DNA from: a bacterium
GTDB taxonomy: Archaea; Nanoarchaeota; Nanoarchaeia; Woesearchaeales; UBA10216
DNA length: 5,811 bases
NCBI GenBank assembly: GCA_024206195.1
Contig: JAAGZO010000318.1
Coordinates: forward strand, 1 to 5,811
Direction: 5' to 3'
The notes beneath the pieces are model-generated. The model was not told where the DNA came from. It saw only the letters and a list, made by a program, of their open reading frames with translations, and did no database searches. The stretch's first letter is position 1, and each line of letters opens with the position of its first letter. Shown here in pieces: positions 1-5,467 of this stretch. The position numbers and the translations under genes were made by a program.

Positions 1-1
1 A

Positions 2-625
2 GGTGGGTCAACTGGTGAAGCTTTTAGTAGTTTGAAAAGTTTCAATAGTTCTAAAGCAGTTATTGCTGAATATGCCGCTGGTAATATTCAATTTCTAGAA
101 TTTCAAGTAAAATTGGATTCTTTTGCTCTTGGTGCAGCAGGAGGTGCCACTCCAGGAGCATGGGCTACAGTAGAATGTGGAAGACTTCCATTAAATTGCT
201 TTGTGAAAAGTGTAGTTTGGTCTGATTTAGATGGGGGGCTAACTAGAGATGATGGTGAGAATCTTGCTGCATTGGTTCAAACAGGAGGAATGCTTTCTAA
301 CGTAGCTGCTTCTGATTATGCACCTGGACTAGTTGGTCCTAAAATATTTACGGCCAGTGATATTCATAGTTATAACTATCAATTTAATAGGATTATGACA
401 CCCTTTACCCAAACTATCGCTAAAGAAGTACCTTTCTGTAATAGAGAATTTCCAGGTGATGCACCGCGTTATGTTAACATGAGTTTTCGTACGAAACCAG
501 GAGTAGCAGCCACCAACATTTCTGGAACATTTAAAGCACTTGTAACTATTATACAAGGAGATACGCAGAATTCAGTTAGTGATGGTTATCCTACCGGAGG
601 AATCCCAGCTGGTCCACTTATATAA
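2..625 (+). CDS. Unrecognised, possibly virion structural protein (3' part, N-terminus outside window)
   Basis: The frame is open from the first codon at the left edge to a TAA, giving 207 visible residues, so the true start lies upstream. A TTG at 32-34 sits inside this open frame and is unlikely to be the start in a eukaryotic virus. The protein is rich in Gly, Ala, Ser and Thr and in alternating hydrophobic stretches (VECGRLPLNCFVKSVVWSDL, FKALVTIIQG) that suggest beta strands, and it ends in a Gly/Pro-rich tail (YPTGGIPAGPLI). It has no long charged tracts, unlike its neighbours, and no membrane segment or catalytic motif that I can see. The composition would suit a capsid or other virion protein with a beta-sandwich fold, but I do not recognise the family and this is inference. 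It converges on CCCH gene A and probably shares the hairpin at 672-700 as its transcript end. That the frame is a real gene is fairly secure; its function is not. Confidence 0.75.
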   Translation, partial: GGSTGEAFSSLKSFNSSKAVIAEYAAGNIQFLEFQVKLDSFALGAAGGATPGAWATVECGRLPLNCFVKSVVWSDLDGGLTRDDGENLAALVQTGGMLSNVAASDYAPGLVGPKIFTASDIHSYNYQFNRIMTPFTQTIAKEVPFCNREFPGDAPRYVNMSFRTKPGVAATNISGTFKALVTIIQGDTQNSVSDGYPTGGIPAGPLI

Positions 626-671
626 ATTATAATCTTTTTGTAATTCACCTTTTGTGCGAAGGAAACGCAAA

Positions 672-700
672 ATAACCACACCCGATATGGGTGTGGTTAT
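672..700. terminator. Hairpin shared by two convergent genes (probable transcript 3' end)
   Basis: A perfect 12-bp stem (ATAACCACACCC pairing with GGGTGTGGTTAT) encloses a 5-nt loop GATAT. It lies 46 nt past the stop of the left-hand gene and 77 nt past the stop of gene A, so it could serve both transcripts. Giant viruses of the mimivirus group end and polyadenylate transcripts at such palindromes (established). The outer stem sequence is shared with the other three hairpins in this window. Confidence 0.8.
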
Positions 701-777
701 ATGATAGACGAAGCCCCAACCATCGCTTCATCCTGTGATGAACTAAATTCACCTCCATCGCCTAATTTTTTTTCTTT

Positions 778-1680
778 TTAAATAATAGTAATAGTTATCT
801 TAGTGGCCCCCGCTGCAAGGGCTACCTCAAGGGTAGCCATAGCGATAGCTTTAGGAACTGTATAGCAAACATGATCTTCATCTTCTTCAACTTCTTCAAC
901 TTCTTCCTTCTCTTCTTCATCTTCAACTTCTTCCTTCTCTTCTTCATCTTCAACTTCTTCTGATTCCTCACCTTGGTCTTGTTTGGATTCCTGATTGATA
1001 GCATCTGAATTTTGCTTGTTTAAGAGATTTCTGTACTCCAAACCCAGCTTTGGTCGACGAGTTCCCCAAGATTTAATCTTGAGTTGAGTAGGTGCGATTT
1101 CTGCTCTTTTTTGGCTCTTGAGTTGCGTAGGTATCATATCTGTCACCTTGATTGCAGATCTCTTTGGGATATGAACCTTGTCCAAACCCGTACGCTTTTC
1201 CCAGTTTTCGCGAGTCTCTTCTGGGTGATTGTACGGGCAATGTCGATGATTCGACATATTGCAGTATGCTGAACCATCCCAATCCACAAACCGACAGCGC
1301 TCTCCAAAGAGACACGGCGCCATGCGCACGTCTTCCTTTGTATGAGCAAACTTACATTTGTCTTCTCCATGCGGACAAGGGACTCCTTTCTCTACAGACC
1401 AGCAGAGCCTAGTTTTTGTGAGACGCTTAGCCATTTCATCTCTGTCTTGGAGCTTCTCGTATGCAGCTGTTCTGGTGGCACCATGACCATGCCCAGAATA
1501 ACAGTGAGCTTTGAGCTTATCCATGCGAGTAACGAATCCCAAATCATTTGGAGACATCTTAACTCTTTTTTTGTTTGTTACACTGATGCGTAGGTAACGT
1601 TTCGGTTTCTTAGGAGCCATTGACCCAAGTTTTGGGAAGCTCATATCCATATATGTTTTAGTTGGTGTAATAGTAGTCAT
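778..1680 (-). CDS. CCCH zinc-finger protein A (two fingers, acidic repeat, C-terminal tail)
   Basis: A 300-residue protein with an ATG at 1678-1680, supported by the promoter-like motif 30 nt upstream. The N-terminus (about 1-45) is basic. Finger 1 uses C93, C102, C109 and H113 (C-x8-C-x6-C-x3-H), with a TTP-like lead-in KTRLC and a FAH ending; its middle spacing is one residue longer than the canonical x5. Finger 2 uses C123, C129, C148 and H152 (C-x5-C-x18-C-x3-H), followed by HPEETRENW. Then come a duplicated PTQLK motif (184-188, 197-201), an acidic repeat of EEVEDEEEK units (about 238-270), and a hydrophobic tail from about 272 matching the tail of protein B. It lacks the C-terminal finger of B and C. 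CCCH fingers of this spacing usually bind single-stranded RNA (established); a role in viral or host mRNA control is inferred. Its GC content is clearly higher than that of gene C: 29/60 in the line at 1201 against 14/60 in the line at 4921. Confidence 0.9.
   Translation of the reverse strand: MTTITPTKTYMDMSFPKLGSMAPKKPKRYLRISVTNKKRVKMSPNDLGFVTRMDKLKAHCYSGHGHGATRTAAYEKLQDRDEMAKRLTKTRLCWSVEKGVPCPHGEDKCKFAHTKEDVRMAPCLFGERCRFVDWDGSAYCNMSNHRHCPYNHPEETRENWEKRTGLDKVHIPKRSAIKVTDMIPTQLKSQKRAEIAPTQLKIKSWGTRRPKLGLEYRNLLNKQNSDAINQESKQDQGEESEEVEDEEEKEEVEDEEEKEEVEEVEEDEDHVCYTVPKAIAMATLEVALAAGATKITITII
883..960 (-). repeat. In-frame acidic tandem repeat in gene A
   Basis: Two identical 27-bp units (901-927 and 928-954) encode EEVEDEEEK-type nonapeptides. 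They are flanked by two 9-bp units (883-891, 892-900) and a partial copy. All unit lengths are multiples of three, so the reading frame is kept. The repeat fills the place between the finger region and the C-terminal tail where protein B has lysine-rich repeats and a third finger. Confidence 0.9.
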
Positions 1681-1710
1681 ATTTCACTAAATATTTATAG
1701 ACTTGAAAAT

Positions 1711-1728
1711 AAAATTCAAATTTATTTT
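1711..1728 (-). promoter_or_regulatory. Promoter-like motif of gene A
   Basis: On the minus strand this reads AAAATAAATTTGAATTTT, ending 30 nt before the ATG. It matches the sequences at 4356-4373 and 5369-5386 at 16 of 18 positions across all three, at nearly constant distance from the start codon. I infer a promoter core. This copy is nearly palindromic together with its downstream flank. Confidence 0.7.
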
Positions 1729-1846
1729 CAATAGTTTGTTTGCGTGTCAAATAAAATTTTCATGAGCTAAGATATCGTATTGTATTTTTTGATTATGATT
1801 CCAAATATAGGATTCATAAGGTTTATTTGTATTTTATAAGACATTT

Positions 1847-1990
1847 CTCCTTCGTCTCCGTCCTCCGTACTTTTTTCTTCCAAGGAGATACTTTTGTACG
1901 GAGTTAATCTTTTTCTAATTTCATAATTTTCCCAATTTCTAAAAAATTATTATTTTTAATCTCCTCCGTCTCCATCTTCCGTACTTTTTT
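1847..1990 (-). repeat. Diverged 30-bp direct repeat pair
   Basis: Copies at 1847-1876 and 1961-1990 differ at three positions only. Both end in the plus-strand string CCGTACTTTTTT. The spacing of 114 bases keeps the same reading frame on the minus strand, which fits an origin in coding sequence. Confidence 0.75.
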
Positions 1991-2009
1991 CCTAATTCAA
2001 ATGTATTTA

Positions 2010-2035
2010 AAACCACACACTAATGAGTGTGGTTT
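2010..2035. terminator. Hairpin downstream of gene B
   Basis: AAACCACAC (2010-2018) pairs with GTGTGGTTT (2027-2035) as a 9-bp stem. An alternative fold gives 10 bp with a 2-nt bulge and an AATG loop. It lies 51 nt past the stop of gene B and shares the CCACAC/GTGTGG stem core with the other hairpins. It is the least perfect of the four. Confidence 0.65.
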
Positions 2036-2086
2036 ATTTTATTTATTATAATATGCATGGATTGGTGTATGAAGGGTTATATATAC

Positions 2087-4324
2087 CTATACTATTTCAA
2101 TTTTGAAATTCTTTATCCCTGATTTAATAGCATGTTGCATTGCCTGAAGAGCAAGACTAGCTGGTACCCTTATGACAATAGGATCGTTATTGTGACGAAA
2201 GCGACAATTCTTTCCATGGGGGCATGTCTTACCAGTACTAACATATCTACACAGAGGGCGTTCTTTCTTCTTCGTTTTCTTGACCGCTACATTCTTCTTC
2301 GTTTTCTTGACCGCTACATTCTTCTTCGTTTTCTTGACCGCTACAACTTTCTTCTTCGTTTTCTTGACCGCTACAACTTTCTTCTCCTGTACTTTCTTTA
2401 CATCAATAACGTTCTTCGCTTGCTTGACCTCAACAACATTCTTCTTCGCTTGCTTGGTTCGGACTTCTATCCACCCAGAATTGTTATTCTCATGTACTTT
2501 CTTTACATCAACAACGTTCTTCTTCGCTTGCTTGGTTCGGACTTCTATCCACCCAGAATTGTTATTCTCATGTACTTTCTTTACATCAACAACGTTCTTC
2601 TTCGCTTGCTTGACCTCAACAACATTCTTCTGTACTTTCTTTACATCAATAACGTTCTTCGCTTGCTTGACCTCAACAACATTCTTATGTACTTTCTTTA
2701 CATCAACAACATTCTTCGCTTGCTTGACCTCAACAACTTTCTTGCGCTTTTGAGCCCATCTATTCCAGAAGATGAAACTATTAGACTCTTTCACAACTTG
2801 CTTAGTCTTGGTCTGAACACGCATGATTGAAATCTCTACCTTAGTAATCTTGACCTTCTTAGCAACCGTACGACAAAAAGCACTGGTCTTCTTTAAGCCC
2901 ATACGTCGAAAATAGTTCTCATTAGTCTCTTCGGGATGTCGAAAGCAGCAGCACTTTTTTCCTGAATTGTGATACCCTGAGCATGTCTTTTTCACACAGC
3001 GACATCTATTTCCAAAAAAGCATTCTCTGATCTGAAGCTCTTGGGCCGTATGAGCGAATCTGCAACGTTTCCCATGTCTGCAACGTTTCCCGGTATGAAC
3101 AGACTCACAGATGCGGGTCTTTGAGAGAACTGTCGGCATTTCCTGTTTATTAAAAATCTTTTTCTGACCTGCCATTCGAGGTGTAACAAACTGAAACGGA
3201 CAGACCTCCTTCTTCTTTTTCTCCTTCTTCTTTTTCTCCTTCTTCTTTTTCTCCTTCGGCTTTGATATTCGTTGCTCCTTCTCGGTGTTTGACTTAAACT
3301 TCGGTTTAAACTTATTTACGGTGATCCATCCTCCGTTCTCACGTTCATCTCGTAGTAGTGCTTCATGATAAGCGAATACAGCATTAGCATGATCCTCCTC
3401 CAATTTCTGCTTTTTCAGCTCTATAACTTTCTCTTTAGCTTCCTTGCGTAGTTGGATGTTTTGAATCATTAACGTCTGCTGTTTCTTAATCTCCTGTTCA
3501 AGCATTTTTGTCTCCAAATCTTCTTCCTCTTCATCCTTAATGTAGTTGATCTCTATCACATTCGTGTCTTTGTTCTCTGCATTGTTTCTAAAGAGAAGTG
3601 ATCTCTTTTCTTCTTCCTTCTTCTTTTCTTCTTTCTTCACCTTCTTCCTCAAAGCTCTGCGCCTCTTGATGACCTCTATCTGTATCTTTTCTTCCTTGCT
3701 TCCAACTGCCGCAGTCGACTTCTTTGATCGCGACTTTCCTCCTCCATTACGCCGATGACCAAAAGGTAAAGATTTCTTAGGGATTTTCTTCTTCTTCTTT
3801 CGTGCCAACCATGCAGCACGTTTCTCTTCCTCCTTTTTCTTCATTCTCTTATATCTTCCTAACTTGGTTTCTGTGGGAAGAGTCGCGAGAATCCTTGCTT
3901 TTTCAAGCAATTCCAACTTCTTCTTCTTCTCTTCTACCTTCTTCTCTTCTTCTTCTACCTTCTTCTCTTCTTCTTTCTTCTTGTGTAAAGCTTTCTCCTT
4001 TTCTATCATCATCTTCTCTTGCCACTCTATCCATGTCTCGCAACCAGTCTGCTCTGAGGTTGCCATACTAAGTAATAGAATGACAGGTGGTGTATTGAGT
4101 CTCCTCCTATGTCTTAACCGTGTCTCAGACCGCAACGTTTCTAGAGAAACCACAAAGGTCTCATCAGAGTTTGAATTGGGATCGTCATAGTTGCATTGGT
4201 CATCAGAGTCATACTCATCAGACCATTGCTGGTCTTGCTCATAGGTTTGCTCTGACAACTCGGTATCATTACCTTCGTCATCTGAGCAGTACATATTATT
4301 TGTATAGTTGTTATTGTGAACCAT
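2087..4324 (-). CDS. CCCH zinc-finger protein B (three fingers, coiled coil, Lys/Val repeat array)
   Basis: A 745-residue protein. The frame is open to a TTG at 4357, but I chose the ATG at 4322-4324 because the promoter-like motif covers 4356-4373 and so overlaps that TTG. Residues 1-70 are acidic and Asn/Asp-rich. About 105-325 is a Lys/Glu-rich, probably coiled-coil segment with likely nuclear-targeting basic clusters. A KEKKK repeat follows at about 356-373. Finger 1 uses C406, C415, C421 and H425 (C-x8-C-x5-C-x3-H, TTP-like, ending CRFAH). Finger 2 uses C435, C441, C459 and H463 (C-x5-C-x17-C-x3-H) with HPEETNENYF after it. Residues 529-687 hold about 13 VVxVKxxK modules. Finger 3 uses C692, C701, C707 and H711 and is followed by a hydrophobic tail (718-745) resembling that of protein A. 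GWI-V motifs occur at W333, W592 and W618. An RNA-binding role is inferred from the fingers; the long basic and coiled-coil parts suggest a scaffold or oligomer. It sits between paralogs A and C. Confidence 0.9.
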   Translation of the reverse strand: MVHNNNYTNNMYCSDDEGNDTELSEQTYEQDQQWSDEYDSDDQCNYDDPNSNSDETFVVSLETLRSETRLRHRRRLNTPPVILLLSMATSEQTGCETWIEWQEKMMIEKEKALHKKKEEEKKVEEEEKKVEEKKKKLELLEKARILATLPTETKLGRYKRMKKKEEEKRAAWLARKKKKKIPKKSLPFGHRRNGGGKSRSKKSTAAVGSKEEKIQIEVIKRRRALRKKVKKEEKKKEEEKRSLLFRNNAENKDTNVIEINYIKDEEEEDLETKMLEQEIKKQQTLMIQNIQLRKEAKEKVIELKKQKLEEDHANAVFAYHEALLRDERENGGWITVNKFKPKFKSNTEKEQRISKPKEKKKKEKKKKEKKKKEVCPFQFVTPRMAGQKKIFNKQEMPTVLSKTRICESVHTGKRCRHGKRCRFAHTAQELQIRECFFGNRCRCVKKTCSGYHNSGKKCCCFRHPEETNENYFRRMGLKKTSAFCRTVAKKVKITKVEISIMRVQTKTKQVVKESNSFIFWNRWAQKRKKVVEVKQAKNVVDVKKVHKNVVEVKQAKNVIDVKKVQKNVVEVKQAKKNVVDVKKVHENNNSGWIEVRTKQAKKNVVDVKKVHENNNSGWIEVRTKQAKKNVVEVKQAKNVIDVKKVQEKKVVAVKKTKKKVVAVKKTKKNVAVKKTKKNVAVKKTKKKERPLCRYVSTGKTCPHGKNCRFRHNNDPIVIRVPASLALQAMQHAIKSGIKNFKIEIV
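2264..2740 (-). repeat. Array of about 13 VVxVKxxK modules in protein B
   Basis: The modules alternate between VVEVKQAK and V(V/I)DVKKV(H/Q) types, then change to VVAVKKTK and VAVKKTK types in 27- to 30-bp units near finger 3. The array is lysine-rich with regularly spaced valines, so it is strongly basic and disordered or beta-prone. It resembles basic tails that bind nucleic acid without sequence preference (inference). All units keep the frame. Confidence 0.9.
2439..2594 (-). repeat. Two identical 78-bp units within the array
   Basis: Copies at 2439-2516 and 2517-2594 appear identical at every base, with a partial third copy starting at 2595. Each encodes 26 residues that include SGWIEVRTKQAKKN. 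The lack of any silent difference indicates a recent duplication. Confidence 0.9.
3206..3250 (-). repeat. 15-bp repeat, three copies, encoding KEKKK
   Basis: Plus-strand unit CTCCTTCTTCTTTTT is repeated three times exactly, with a diverging fourth start at 3251. It gives a KEKKK basic tract just before the finger region of protein B. Confidence 0.9.
3935..3976 (-). repeat. 21-bp repeat, two near-identical copies, in coiled-coil segment of protein B
   Basis: Copies at 3935-3955 and 3956-3976 encode a Lys/Glu heptad-length unit (KKVEEEE/KKVEEKK region). Seven residues equals one coiled-coil heptad, so slippage here would lengthen a coiled coil without breaking its register. Confidence 0.7.
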
Positions 4325-4355
4325 GTTCTTACTATTTATCTGTATAGTTGTGGTC

Positions 4356-4373
4356 AAAAATCAACTTTATTTT
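4356..4373 (-). promoter_or_regulatory. Promoter-like motif of gene B
   Basis: Minus strand AAAATAAAGTTGATTTTT, ending 31 nt before the chosen ATG at 4324. It matches the motifs of genes A and C. It overlaps the upstream in-frame TTG, which argues against that codon as the start. Confidence 0.7.
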
Positions 4374-4413
4374 TAAAGGGAATTTAATAACTTAGAATTT
4401 AGTACAATAAAAG

Positions 4414-4440
4414 TAACCACACTCTTTGAGAGTGTGGTTA
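4414..4440. terminator. Hairpin downstream of gene C
   Basis: Perfect 12-bp stem, TAACCACACTCT (4414-4425) with AGAGTGTGGTTA (4429-4440), and a 3-nt loop TTG. It starts 32 nt past the stop of gene C and lies upstream of the gene B promoter motif, so it separates the two transcription units. Confidence 0.8.
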
Positions 4441-4472
4441 AAAACCTTTTCATAATTTTTAGATCTACTTAA

Positions 4473-5336
4473 TTATTTTTTGATGTGTCTAAATCTACAA
4501 TTCTTCCCATGAGGGCATATTTTTTTCTCATTTACATATCTACACAAGGGACGTTTTTTATTAAAAATTTGCTTAAAGTGTGATTTAACAGGAGTTGTTT
4601 TATTAAAAATTTGCTTAAAGTGTGATTTAACAGGAGTTGTGAACTTGTTTACTATTGTCTTAGGGTCATCATATTCTTGAGGAGACTTGGTTTTTATATT
4701 CATTCTCTGACAATAATTAATCATGTCCTCTCCTGGATGCAGAAAACCACATTTTGGACCTTGTTCACAGTTGTGGTAAATACCTTCACGGTATTCTACC
4801 CGTCTACAAGTCCTCTTGAAGAAGCACGGTACAACATTTAGTTCGTCTATAGAGTGAGCATATCTACACATTTTACCATGTGGACAAGGATTATTGGTAT
4901 CAACTGATACACACATTTTACTGCGATAAAGAAGATTAATATTCATATTTTTGGTAAATGTATGTGAGATATTTTCTAAATTTTTATCATCATCCTGATC
5001 CTCCTCATTTACAACATTTATTACAATAATAAGCTTTTCTTCTTCAACCTGTTCATTCACATCTAAATTGTTTGATGAGTTACTTACCCTCTGGATCCAT
5101 TTTTGTTTAGTTCTTGTTTCCTTTGCTTTCTTACTATTTGGGTGTTGTGATAATTGGTCTACAAGTTTTCGTTTGGTAATCTTTTTTTGTGGATAAGAAT
5201 CAACTCCATGAGTTTCATTCTTATAAATAAATAACTCATTATTGTCATCTGACTTGTCATAGTATTCATCATTCACTATGTTCACAACAAATGAGTCTTG
5301 TGAAATATATATATTTTTATTATTTATAATGGACAT
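4473..5336 (-). CDS. CCCH zinc-finger protein C (three fingers)
   Basis: A 287-residue protein. The frame is open to a GTG at 5366, but I chose the ATG at 5334-5336 because the promoter-like motif then lies 32 nt upstream, as for A and B. Residues 1-130 are polar and partly acidic. Finger 1 uses C142, C151, C157 and H161 (C-x8-C-x5-C-x3-H). Finger 2 uses C171, C177, C196 and H200 (C-x5-C-x18-C-x3-H), followed by HPGEDMINY. A duplicated 14-residue linker (TTPVKSHFKQIFNK, twice) leads into finger 3, C265, C274, C280 and H284, which ends three residues from the C-terminus. Finger 3 is identical to that of protein B at 19 of 23 positions. There is no hydrophobic tail like those of A and B. The gene is much more AT-rich than gene A. 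RNA binding is expected from the fingers; the target is unknown. Confidence 0.9.
   Translation of the reverse strand: MSIINNKNIYISQDSFVVNIVNDEYYDKSDDNNELFIYKNETHGVDSYPQKKITKRKLVDQLSQHPNSKKAKETRTKQKWIQRVSNSSNNLDVNEQVEEEKLIIVINVVNEEDQDDDKNLENISHTFTKNMNINLLYRSKMCVSVDTNNPCPHGKMCRYAHSIDELNVVPCFFKRTCRRVEYREGIYHNCEQGPKCGFLHPGEDMINYCQRMNIKTKSPQEYDDPKTIVNKFTTPVKSHFKQIFNKTTPVKSHFKQIFNKKRPLCRYVNEKKICPHGKNCRFRHIKK
4557..4640 (-). repeat. Two identical 42-bp units in gene C
   Basis: Copies at 4557-4598 and 4599-4640 are identical at all 42 bases and encode TTPVKSHFKQIFNK twice. The unit lengthens the linker between fingers 2 and 3. The identity suggests a very recent duplication. Confidence 0.95.
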
Positions 5337-5368
5337 ATTATTCAAAAATAAAGATACTATTATCACTA

Positions 5369-5386
5369 AAAATTCAACTTTATTTT
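5369..5386 (-). promoter_or_regulatory. Promoter-like motif of gene C
   Basis: Minus strand AAAATAAAGTTGAATTTT, 32 nt before the ATG at 5336. It lies between the terminator palindrome of the upstream HMG-like gene and gene C, which supports an independent transcript for gene C. Confidence 0.7.
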
Positions 5387-5392
5387 GTAATT

Positions 5393-5422
5393 TTAATCAC
5401 ACCTAGTACTAGGTGTGATTAA
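5393..5422. terminator. Perfect 30-bp palindrome downstream of the HMG-like gene
   Basis: TTAATCACACCTAGT (5393-5407) is followed directly by its exact reverse complement (5408-5422), with no spacer. In RNA the central bases would form the loop. It begins 45 nt past the stop of the HMG-like gene and keeps the CACAC stem core, with CC changed to TC and the partner changed to match. Confidence 0.8.
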
Positions 5423-5467
5423 TAAATTAATCTATTTTTTCTCTCCATAATATATTGCTTCAATTTC

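Larger units (their letters stand above)
1729..2086. other. Gene-free stretch between genes A and B with a duplicated Arg-rich remnant
   Basis: No credible gene lies here. The DNA is AT-rich apart from two 30-base blocks, 1847-1876 and 1961-1990, that match at 27 of 30 positions and lie 114 bases apart. On the minus strand they are in the same frame and would encode KYGGRRRRR and KYGRWRRRR, each preceded by LG(R)KK, but stop codons interrupt the frame and there is no ATG. This looks like a decayed and duplicated end of an arginine-rich coding region, though a non-coding repeat is possible. An 8-bp inverted repeat, CTCCGTAC (1863-1870) and GTACGGAG (1896-1903), involves only the first block. 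The terminator hairpin of gene B lies at 2010-2035. Confidence 0.5.

Noticed and set aside
32..34. TTG as the start codon of the left-hand gene
   Set aside because: The frame is open upstream to the window edge and reads sensible residues (GGSTGEAFSS), and TTG starts are not expected in a eukaryotic virus.
701..781. Short plus-strand frame starting MIDEAPTIASS
   Set aside because: Only 26 codons, begins at the hairpin and ends in a T-rich run; the minus-strand frame over the same bases looks at least as protein-like.
1688..1695. AAATATTT upstream of gene A, known as a marseillevirus promoter motif
   Set aside because: It is absent from the matching positions before genes B and C, whereas the 18-base motif is present in all three.
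2097..2104. AAAATTGA on the minus strand (mimivirus early promoter sequence)
   Set aside because: It lies inside the last codons of gene B and more than 400 nt from the start of gene A; chance is likely in AT-rich DNA.
2132..2830. Plus-strand open frames rich in Phe, Leu and Thr opposite gene B
   Set aside because: They are the mirror of lysine- and valine-rich repeats in protein B; the periodicity is explained by the minus-strand gene with its three zinc fingers.
4325..4357. TTG start adding 11 residues to protein B
   Set aside because: The codon lies in the promoter-like motif; the ATG at 4324 has the same motif spacing as genes A and C.
5337..5366. GTG start adding 10 residues to protein C
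   Set aside because: The ATG at 5336 fits the motif spacing; GTG would leave only 2 nt between motif and start.
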